The notes below the pieces were generated by a model. That model searched no databases, had not been told where the DNA came from, and saw only the letters and a list, made by a program, of their open reading frames with translations. A DNA stretch of 64,000 bases, from positions 744,001 through 808,000 of the forward strand of contig ML986578.1 of NCBI GenBank assembly GCA_010094045.1, in the 5' to 3' direction. The position numbers were made by a program, and so were the translations under genes. This document shows positions 54,737 to 64,000 of the stretch, piece by piece. Positions within the stretch are counted from its first letter, which is position 1, and each line of letters opens with the position of its first letter. Origin of the DNA: Lojkania enalia (Eukaryota > Ascomycota > Dothideomycetes > Pleosporales).

Positions 54737-57700
54737 AGTGTTTAGAGAGGGTTTCCGTAGCTTCGCGGCGGCGGAGAGTACCATGCGTTTAGGATAGGTG
54801 GGGCTAATAAATTACTTGCCACTATTCAGTTTGCTACGTCATTCTTTGCCTTCGATGCTTTCGAATAAGGAATATATTCACGCTTGACCATCCATACAGA
54901 GTATGGCTTCCTTCCATATCCTCGGCTTCCCGGGCCCCATATCAATGGGGATTCTAGCGAGACCCCGGATTGACGCTATATGCGGTAAGTCCAGTTTCGA
55001 ACGACCGGAAGCCACGTCCCTTGGCGATAAGTACGGTACCATGCATGCGGTCATCAGGCTAATGCATACTTTTCTTACAAACCCGTAAACAGTACACACG
55101 ACTTTCCCTAGCCGCAATTCCTAGGTCCGAAAGCCAGTAAGCAGGGCCCGGATCGTGGGTGGGCAGTGACGCTGTGTCTGTGTGTAGTGGAGGATAGTAG
55201 AAGGGGTTCTACGCTCTGGGGTAGTGAAAGCGTGGATAGAGAATTGTCGATGCTGTTGCATGCATGCATATGTATGTAAACGTCAGCTGATGGAAGCGAT
55301 ACGGGAAACGGGGCCCGGGTAGATCGAACGGCTTTTTGAGCGTTTTGCTCGGTTGGATGTGGATGTGGATGTATGTGCGTGTTTCTCGGACCGGCGGCTT
55401 CCGGCGCTGTTGGTCAATGACTTTGGTAGTATGTAAAATGGCAGTTTGCACACCGCGAGTGGGTTCTGTCGCGTGGAGTTTGCGGTATGGTATTTTGCGT
55501 TTCTAGTTTGGTAATAGCTCGATAGTATTGAGTGCTTCGGGTACTCCGGATTGATTCTTTGAAAAGCGGCGAGCGATTGTCGTTGGTAGACCGCAACTAG
55601 CGTTATGGAGGAAGAGGGGCATGCGAATTGTCTGGGCACGGGGTTTTTACTAGGATGTTAGCTGAGGGCGAGCCGTTCTTAGTGCGGTGTGCAGTAATAG
55701 AGCGCTGTGGCGGGCGTTTTGGTCAAGAGCTCTTTGGTCTGGCGGTATGTGGGCGAGAAGAATTCTATCCGAGCTACAGAGCGTCTTCCACCTTCTGGAT
55801 AGCACAGCGCGCACACCTGCGTGCGTTGACAAATTCTTAGTGCGAAGCAAGGGAGACAATAAGGGATCTGCGAAATATTTGACTGATGGAGTAAGATGTG
55901 CAGGACGGAGCGTGAGCCTCTATTCATCAAGTTGAGAAGCTCCATCTGCGCGTGCATGCAGCCTGAAGCAGGCAAGACAAACGAGACAGTAGTGCATCGT
56001 GAAGTTTTCTTGGGGGAGGTAAGGGTCCTCATGCAGCTTGTCTCCAGTAGTTCACAGATCAGACAATGGAGCAGGCGATCCTCGCTTAAGTAGTTGTGGC
56101 AGTTAGCCGCAAGAAGGATTCTCTTCCGAGAAATATATTGACTGGATCTATTTTCTCGCGACGCCTTCACATTCACACTGCGTGATCGATGGTACGTCTT
56201 GTCCACTCATCCGGGAGAGAAGATCCGTCCGAGCACCTCCGGATATGCAGGGGGTCCCTCACACCCACGTGGTCAGCAACGTGGCTCGCACAGGCCACCT
56301 GCAATCTGACTCCGAAATTGCATCCATATGAGGAGAGGTTGCACGAGGTGGCGGAGGAGAAAATGCGCATGCGCAGAACGCAAATGCAAAGTAACACAAA
56401 AGCGTGCGCCCAGTGTGGAGGAGTGTTTGCCGTCGGCTGATATAGGATTCAGAATGGAAGGCGCGGAGAAGGCTAATTGAATTGATATATCTGGAACGGG
56501 TCTTGTGCTACCTTTCGCGACGAGCTACTTGGTGTGTAGGTACGGCGGAATTGGTATAGGTCCGTCGTTTGGGTCTAGATGCTGAGCGGGGGGTGATGAC
56601 GACCACGGAACGCCATTGCTGCAAGATCGAAAGCGTACGACAACCTGAGGATCCCACCGAGAGCGGTCGGGCGGTGACTGGTGGGAATGAGACTTCAAAA
56701 AGCAAGATGCGTTCGTGCCCTCTTCAGCTGCTGTACAACCTACACACTAGGCTGTGCGTCGCCGTTTGTTTTTGTGATGCAGAACGCGCCCTTGGCTGAC
56801 TGAGAGATAAGTCTAGCCATGTGCTAGAGGCTAGCTGCATGCGCGTGAAAAGATGTTGGGCATGTGTACTTGTAAACTCGCTCCACTCCGGCTTATCGCA
56901 GCGAGGAAGTGTAGCAGGATCTGCAGGTCGGACACTGTCTTGGAGGGTGCCGGCTCAACGAAGAAAGAGACATTACTAGTTACCGTAACAGAAGCGCACG
57001 GGGGGAGGAGACAAGGACTGGTGTCTCATTGTTGAGGTTCCTTTGTTTGTGCGACGTTTGAATGACGGATACGGGATATAGGAGGCGGGCGCGGTGTGGA
57101 GTCAAAGGGATAGAGAGATGGGACCGAAGGAATCAAGCTCCGGCGGCTGCGGGAGCGACCACGTTCAGACAACGTGGCAAGAGCGTGGGGCTGCATGCGT
57201 CCATGATGGGCGGCCGAATAACAGGGCGCGGTGATGGACTCCCGTGATGGTGTGGCGGCCCAGAGACAGGCACACAAAGCCAGGCTCACAAAGCGTTGAG
57301 GGCGGCCCCTAGCGGCGCGCCGTCACGACTCACGAGAGGCTGGCTGCATGGTGCTCATGGCGGTCGCTATCCTGATCCCGTCCCTCGTGCCCTCCAGCGG
57401 TTTCAGAGTGCTGGAGCCTGCCGCGCCCCGCCGCCAAAGATAGAAGAAGGCAGAATGCCGCCGGTGCCTTTGGTCTTTCCCTCTCCCGCTCCACCATCGC
57501 CATCATCATCAGCCCACGACGCCTGCTACACAAACCACACTATCGGCCTGCGCTTCCTCAGAGCCTGCAAACAGGTAGTACCACACACACACGAATTGCC
57601 GTGCCTGCTGCATCCTGCGCTAGCACGTCCCCCCTGCCCCAAAGGGCCGACTCAGCCAACCATCACCCCTTGCCGATCCAGGCCCTTGGCCCGCTGTGAA

Positions 57701-57932
57701 ACACTCGAGGCTGCTCACAATCACTTTTCTGACGACGCCGTTTCCTTCCTCCTCGCTCATCTTCACGACTCGCGCGCCAAATTCCCGCATTTCCAACATC
57801 TATACCGTCATCATCCCCCCATTCCGTCCTCTCGGTGTCCTGTGGCTTTCTGAAGAGCCTCACCAGCCGCTCTAACCTCGTACATCGACACCCTTTACGA
57901 CACCCATTACGACACCCACGCCTTAGTCCACT
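54737..57932. other. 3.2 kb gene-free region, possible long promoter or non-coding transcript
   Basis: Many short frames occur on both strands, none with ATG start, splice structure and recognisable motifs together. The last few hundred bases are C-rich with CACACA runs and look like promoter or leader sequence for the small gene that follows. Confidence 0.4.
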
Positions 57933-58503
57933 ATGACGAACTCACTCGAGTCCTCTAGGCCCATTCTTGCTAACGTAAGTCCCACAATTTATCGCAGATC
58001 CTCGCCGTTTCAGGCTCCCTACTTGCTAGGTTGTTACTGGTTTGCGGGAGCTTTCCCCCAAGTCCGTTATTAACGCCTCCGCCCTCCCTCGGCCTTTCTT
58101 CCTCCCCCACACACACACTCACACCCTCACACACAATCCCGCCGTCTCCATGTCTAACACGATGACTCTACAGTCCACGGGCAACCGCGCCTCTACCCGC
58201 CTGTCCACATACAGCGCCACACCCACCCTCGCACCCTCAATCGCCCCGTCGCATCTTTCCGCGGCTTCCTCAACCTCCGGCGACCCCAAAGCTCAGGAGA
58301 TCAAGTCATGGAACGCCGGATTCGAACGTCTCGAGGATAAGCGCCTCCAGCAGCAACGATTCACCCTCAGCTCCGAGAAGACCGACGATATGAGCAAGCT
58401 AGCTCTCGGAGCGAAGCTAGACCGCGCACTATCGCGACGCATGACCGGCCAAGATGCCGTCTTCCGACCGAAAACCATGAACGAAAAGAAGGTCGAGGCA
58501 TAA
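57933..58503 (+). CDS. conserved-looking small protein, function unknown
   Basis: Two exons, 57933-57974 and 58174-58503, 123 residues. The intron has a perfect GTAAGT donor, a CTAAC branch site near 58154 and a CAG acceptor, and joins MTNSLESSRPILAN to STGNRASTRLSTYSATPTLA. The first half is rich in Ser, Thr and Ala and likely disordered. The second half is charged and helical: WNAGFERLEDKRLQQQRFTL, then SEKTDDMSKLALGAKLDRAL and SRRMTGQDAVFRP. I have the impression of seeing this C-terminal block in other ascomycete hypothetical proteins, but I cannot name a domain or function. An alternative start at 58150 without the intron is less likely. Confidence 0.7.
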
Positions 58504-60088
58504 ATGAGCGATTTGTTGTTTTTGTTTGATTGTCGATTTCAAAGTTAGGTTTGAGCGGCATGTAGTCATGTTGTTTCACCAAAGCAAGCAAGATATCCTA
58601 GGTTGATTCTGGTCTTTATGGGCAGCAAACGGACGAGTAAGAGCCGCGGCACGTCGCCGAACGTCTATAATAGCTTCCAAGTATGCTGTTGTAGGATTCA
58701 GCATACCGTTAGCACTGACGCGGCAGCCGCGGCAGGGTTGCATAATATTTTGGGCGTGGAAGCGCGATGGGTTGCGGTTCTCTCCTCTTTTATACCTCTA
58801 CAGTCATGTTATTTTTCTCTCCTATATCTCCATTACTGGGCTATCCATGCAATTTTCTTAGGTTAGCAGACATAGGTGTTTTGGGGGCATTAGCGGTCAT
58901 ATGTCGCCGTCTGCCAACTTGGTCGGTTCTACTCTGTTATACGTGTCCAACCCTCAATGGAGCTTCTTCCGCCAAGTATGCTTTGCCCTCGAGATTGATT
59001 CTGGTAGCAAAACTCTACTGCATGCAGCCTGATGCACACTGTATTCCTTTCGCGCCGTCTTGTTGGTTTGTCCGAAGGATCAGGCCGGATAAGCTGCAAG
59101 GATAACCCGGCATCATCCCGTAAGCCTTTCTTCAAGTCGTCGTATTCGTCAATGAAATTCAACACTGCGAAATTTCCCGGTCCAGGGTATTGCACCCCAT
59201 TCTACTTGGACAGCCATTCTTGATCATGGTGCCTGACGGGACCCTACAACACCACCGCTCTTTCCTATGGAAGCTTGTAACTTCGATCCCTATGTAATAG
59301 CCCATTAACTCACCCAGTATCATGAATATGGGACTGATACTTTTATTATTCGATTATTCGTAGATATCTAGTCTCCAGATGCATATAACAGGCACGTGCC
59401 AGCTACACATACCCCCGTGAACAGCAACAGCATTCCTTTCTCCATCACAGCACAATTGGTTGGCCTATCCTGGAAAAACATTGTCCATTGCTCCAAAGTT
59501 ATTCCTAAGGCGTAGTGCGTATTCTGAATAAGAAAGAGATTACCCACCTAGATAATCCGAAGCGGGAAAAACATTACACCAACCCCAAAGCCACAGGTGA
59601 GCGCTGTCATGGCGTGTTAATCTACGGTTCCCGTGCCGTCAAAAAGCTATACTAGGTAAACCAACTTGCTTAATCAAGCAAGTTCGCAAAACACTATGAA
59701 ACGCAGACATTTTCCGATCTTCCGATCGGCATCGGGCCGACCGGCTGGCATGTGGATTATTGGCGGGAAGAATGAATAACAATAATAGAAATAGTTAGCG
59801 TGTAGTACCGGGCTGCGTGGTTATTATTAGCGGTTCTGCGGTTGGTCGGCTATGAAGCCGGCGGATCTAGAGAGTTCCGGGCGGAGCCGGGGTCGTTGGA
59901 TATTTAATGGTTAGCCTGTAATTGGGGATTTGCGGCGTGTTTAGCGGAGACAGTTGTGGTAGGAGGATCTCGATAAAGATATCGGTGGGGATGGTATTGG
60001 GAAGGTCGGGAGTGGGGGAATATGGAAGAAAATATGATGGAAAATGCAAGAATCGTGTTGAGGAACTGGGGTAAAAATAGGATAGAAG
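58504..60088. other. gene-free region
   Basis: About 1.6 kb. A minus-strand frame at 58929-59195 lacks a supportable gene context and I could not identify it. Nothing else seen. Confidence 0.4.
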
Positions 60089-60860
60089 ATGGTATCGGAA
60101 ATCTCACAGGAAGAAAATAAAGATGTCACTGAGCAACTGGTTGAGAACTTCATTGGAGACGTTGGGAATGCGAGAACGTCATTAAGAACCTTAATGATAA
60201 CTTCATCGAGAACCTCAAAGCGCAACAACAACCTCCCTAGTACTCGAGATCTTATTGGGAACCTCAGCAAGTAGCGAGAGCCTTGACGAGAATCTCAAGA
60301 ATCTCGGAAATGAGAGAAGACCTCATCTAGGATCTCGAAGATTTGCAAGGACCTTACAAAGCAACAAGGTCTTAAAAGAGCGACAATCTCAGCGAGAACT
60401 TGAGATAGACGCAAGTACCTGATCGAGGATCTTAGTGAGAGTATCGAGATTCTCGTCGAGATTCTCGTCGAGATTCTCATATCTCGTAGCGATGTTCTCA
60501 CGTTTCAGGGATGTTCTCACTGAGGCTGTTATATCTCGAAAAGACCTTCTCATCGAGGCTCTCATTCAGCAACAGGGAGGTTCCTAGCGAAGTTCTTAGC
60601 GAGGTTCCCGTATCTGCGAGTTTCTCACATCTCACAACAAGGTTCTCATAAAGGTTCTTTTTTTTTTTTTTTAGCGAGGATTTCATCGAGGATTTCATCA
60701 AGGTTCTCACATTTAGCAGCGGGGCACTCATCGAGGTTCTTACATTCCACTGCGAGGTTCCTATCGAGGTTCCCGCATTTCTGCAGAGTTCTCAATCAGT
60801 AATCTCATTTCTGCGAGGTTATTAAGATTTCTAGTTCGCGTTGATCTTCTAGTCGATCAT
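60089..60860. repeat. array of short degenerate repeats that changes orientation mid-way
   Basis: The left part (about 60120-60270) is filled with words such as GAGAACCTC, GAGAACTTC and AAGAACCTT. The centre has three near-perfect copies of CGAGATTCTCGT (60445-60480). The right part (about 60480-60830) holds the complementary words GAGGTTCTC, GAGGTTCCC and AAGGTTCTC, with a run of T at about 60658. Peptides in the two halves are alike on opposite strands (ARTSLRTL on plus, TSLRTSLGTS on minus), which supports an inverted arrangement. No complete gene is evident. Confidence 0.65.
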
Positions 60861-62981
60861 CTCATCGATACTCTTACATACAAAGTAGAATCCGCAGATT
60901 TTGCAAGGCGGAAAAATACTGTGTACGATCACAAGCAGTTCCTGCAAAGACGTGTATATCCACTTATTCCAAATCAAGATGGAACGCCATCTATCTCCTA
61001 GAGGCAGGAAGCAGTGCATTGTTCGTGAAGCATATAGCGATCTGCTGCAAGTCCATGTTGAATGTGTTCCCTTCCTGGGAACCTCGATGTTCATGATCAT
61101 TGAAGTTTTTTAGCAAATGTAATTTCCTGTTTCGGCAAGTACGGGAAGGGCGTAGAAAATAGATGAAGGCTGTTGAGTCGGCTGGCGAGTCATGTCCACA
61201 GCTTGGTGTCGTGAGCGACGGTAATACACATGCAACATCTGAATCTCATTTGAAGCAAAATTGTTGAATCGGTGACAGAATCATGTAGCGCAGTGCGAGT
61301 TTTCGCAAATGAATTGTTGAAGCATTTAGTTGTGATGACTGTGGCTGCTCGATAGGCTTCCATTTTAGTACGCTTCTGCTACTACCAGGGAGTATTTTGA
61401 TTGGATCGTGGAATTGACCTTTTTTGATGGGGCAAGTTCCAAAGAATGTGGAAAGTAGCGGAGCAGACCGTGATTGAAACACGATCAGAACGTGATCCTA
61501 ATCCGACACCAATCACCCCATCACTCCCATCAAATCCTCGAAAAATTAGCTCTCTACCAATTCTCAGCAACCTAGGCATTCATAGTGAGCTTCCGTCTAT
61601 GATTATCCCTGCTGCATAGTTGAAGATTGTCGCGCACGTTGAGACCGTACCCTCTTCACATCCACTCGCCTCATCCTAGTTGCAGCGACACGCCATCCCC
61701 ACCATTCATAGGTACACTGCATCTCAGAGGCACAACTACGGAACAAAAGACGCAAATCTACCTATTCAGGCAAGTCTTGAAAGGCATAGAAAGTAGAAGA
61801 TGTGCATGTGCTCTTTGTATCGCCCGAGAAGCAGAAATCGCACCCCAACATGAATTAAACCGTCATCTGCCATCAACAGTCCATCAACAGCCTATCGATA
61901 ACATCAAAGACTATCAAATAATCTTCTTATTTGGGCAAGTTCAAAAAAAAAAAAGTAGAAAGTAGAAGACATGTGCTTTTGTGTATCACATCGCTATGGC
62001 TCATCAATCATCTGCCATCAACGACCCATCAACAACCCCATAACAATACGCCGAAAGCCCAACACTATCCAGTCCACATTCCTATTTAGCCAAATTTCCA
62101 AAAAGCATGGGATGTGGATGACATATATGTACTTTTGTGCAATGTATGGTGCGATAAGCAAGGATCGCATTTTCAACGCCACTTACTTAGCCCACCATCA
62201 GCGACCAGCGACCGACGACCCATCAACAGCCCTCAACAGTTAACCACCCATCAATTCCCGAATAAACCGCAAATCTCCCATTTCTAAGAGAATCCTACGT
62301 TCGTGTGCATCACCTCCATCTCAGCTATCCTACGCTCATTACCGCTCCATCGCCAGCCCCGACAACCCCTGTCCGCGGAGTGACAGTCCAAGCAAGCAGT
62401 AACGTTACCAGTAAACGACACTCTTTTTGCCGAAATTGCCTTGTTGGGAAAGTCTTGGGCCTGGCGTGAGTCGGATAACTATTGGTCTGTGTAGTTCTGG
62501 TCACGGGGTATATTGAATGTGATTGGTGGAAATGGGATGGTGTATGGTTAGACGAAACGTGGTATATGAGGTGGGGAAATTGGTGATGGGCTAGAGGAGA
62601 TTTATGTGGCGGTAGCGATTGGTTATGCGATGAGGTGAGGGGGGATGGTGCTTTGTTGTGTAGTGTTAGGTGCTGGTGATGGGCCCGAGGATCAGGTGCA
62701 GGCGATTCGTATACCTCGTTGTGCTTTTCCCGAGGACGAAGACTGCTGGATTGTGCGCATCTTTATCGAAACAACCCCGCGCTTATAGAAAAACACTTGG
62801 GCTTCAATTTGGATGTGTTGTACAAGGATAGCTAGATAGTCCCCAATAGTGAGACATGGATTGCTATGTACATACAGTCTATAATATGTCTATGATAATG
62901 TCATATTTACAGATTCACTCGCAAAATTCTAAGAAAGCAACCAAGCTTTCATGCGCTTACAGAGCCCCAAAGTCAATGATT
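60861..62981. repeat. gene-free region with diverged repeats of about 150-170 bases
   Basis: A recurrent block with a T-rich start, GGCAAGT, then GTAGAAAGTAGAAGA and a TGTGCTTTTGTGTATC-like end occurs at about 61761 and 61931, with a weaker copy at 62083. Isolated cores appear near 61119 (CGGCAAGTAC) and 61420 (GGGCAAGTTCC). Between the copies are CCATCAACA-rich stretches (61870, 62010, 62200). Frames are short and broken. The rest, to 62981, shows no gene. Confidence 0.5.
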
Positions 62982-64000
62982 CTATGGGGACTTAGAAACC
63001 ACTTCGATCTTACTAACTTCGACGTCTTTTCCGCTCATATTTTCAAGATCCCTGGAAGCATCAGATGGCGCATCAACACCAACCCGGCTCTCGGTGAACG
63101 CATCGAGCTCCTTGGCCTTGAACAAGTTCAAGTAGATAGGGAATGAGTACGCCACCAAGAATCCACCAAGTGGCACGCTCATGGCAATCCTTGCATTGCG
63201 AGCATCTACCACGGCTCCCAGCATAGGCGGGAAGACGGCACCACCCGATACCGATGCGACTAAGAACGAAGCGCCTCGCTTGGTGTGGCGACCGAGGCCA
63301 CGAAGGGAGAGGGTGAAGATAGTCGGGAAAATGCAAGACTCGAAGAAGAGGACCAAGCTGAGCATGGCGATACCGGCGTCGCCATGTGTTCCCATTGATG
63401 CCGAGATGAAGATGATTATGCCGGTCATGAAGGTGAACAGAACCAAACGTGGCCTAACAAATTTCATCAATAGAGCAGCTGAAAAGCGTCCGATAGCGAA
63501 GAGGCCCTGGGCGACGGCGAGTAGATTGGCGCCATCGGCTGACGAGAGGGAAGGTTTGGCTTCAGTCACGTAGTGAATGAAGTATCCAGCAATAGCAACT
63601 TGGGAACCGACGTAGCAGAACTGAGCGATCACACCCCAGAAGAGGGTGTATTGACGGCGGAAAGGCTTATCGGTGTATCCTGTCTCTGAAGATGTTTGTT
63701 CCGCTTGCGCGGCCATATCGGCGTCGGTGACTTCCGGGATAGGGGCGAAGAAGAATACGACCGCTAAAAGAAAGACGAAACAAGCAATTCCAAGATAGAC
63801 CCATTGGACAGATTGAAGACTGTCCGCATCGCCGTGTACATCTTTGAAGATGACGAAAGACGCAAGGACGGGAGCAACTACACTGCCGATAGCCTGAACA
63901 CTATTAGCGACTACTACCTCAAGTTTGACATCGATGGGCAATAGCGTACCTGGAAAGCTTGGGACAGGTTCAGCCGGAATTCAGACCACTTTGGCGGACC
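62982..64000 (-). CDS. FHS/FucP-type MFS sugar transporter (5' end outside window)
   Basis: Two exons are visible: one running in from beyond 64000 down to 63950, and 63893-62982 as the last exon, together 321 residues of the C-terminal part. The family includes bacterial L-fucose and glucose/galactose permeases and their fungal relatives. Several membrane segments are visible, among them WVYLGIACFVFLLAVVFFFA, GVIAQFCYVGSQVAIAGYFI and ASVSGGAVFPPMLGAVVDAR, the last a typical family block. The splice join reads LSQAFQAIGSVVAPVLAS, as expected for this family. The C-terminus is a hydrophilic tail. Start and the first half of the protein cannot be seen; the substrate is unknown. Confidence 0.9.

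Noticed and set aside
54878..57863. Many 60-185 codon frames in the gap before the small conserved-looking gene
   Set aside because: Low-complexity or Arg/Ser/Pro-rich translations, several without ATG starts, no homology signal.
58929..59195. Minus-strand frame starting MQYPGPGNFAVLNF
   Set aside because: No recognisable domain, promoter or splice partners; possibly a chance frame or a fragment.
54581..62280. Repeats considered as a CRISPR array
   Set aside because: The genome is eukaryotic, the repeats are degenerate and lack uniform spacers, and no cas genes exist.

Overview
The window looks like nuclear chromosomal DNA of a filamentous ascomycete (Pezizomycotina; a helotialean or other leotiomycete is my best guess from gene content, but the sequence alone does not prove it). 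The reasons are short GT-AG introns of about 45-110 bases with CTAAC-like branch points, single-gene transcription units on both strands, and gene families typical of plant-associated moulds (AA9 monooxygenase, GH105, ACS-type permease, BimC kinesin, DASH subunit). I found 22 protein genes with usable exon structures. Spliced reading frames were joined by eye and all close in frame.

Left part (1-10 kb): a gene-poor start with one orphan exon-like frame and a tRNA-Arg-like relic, then a divergent pair made of an anion/uronate-type MFS transporter and a cytosolic GH105 unsaturated rhamnogalacturonyl hydrolase, followed by a secreted AA9 copper monooxygenase. Together these look like plant cell-wall attack, uptake and intracellular breakdown. 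10-25 kb is a core housekeeping block: HSP90, a small bZIP factor, a peroxisomal crotonase ending in SKL, the DASH subunit Spc19 head-to-head with ATP synthase subunit j (Atp18, four tiny exons), casein kinase I and the mitoribosome factor Rsm22.

25-43 kb is more accessory: FAD-linked oxidase, secreted type-B carboxylesterase, a peroxisomal enoyl-CoA isomerase-like protein, an ABC1/ADCK mitochondrial kinase-like protein, Yae1, an atypical SDR, a histidine acid phosphatase and a beta-lactamase/LovD-type esterase. 43-54.5 kb is housekeeping again: PIG-S/Gpi17, mitochondrial isoleucyl-tRNA synthetase, a PHAF1/UPF0183 protein and kinesin-5.

54.5-63 kb is almost empty of genes: one small conserved-looking two-exon gene, a tandem duplication after the kinesin gene, an array of short degenerate repeats that switches orientation in its middle, and a set of diverged roughly 150-170 base repeats. 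The window ends inside an FHS/FucP-type MFS transporter gene. I saw no CRISPR array, intact transposon, rRNA, secondary-metabolite core enzyme or clearly new multi-gene system. The most interesting points are the GH105-transporter pair, the orientation-switching repeat array, the bZIP with Asp in place of the invariant Asn, and the conserved-looking small gene behind a 3.4 kb empty leader region.
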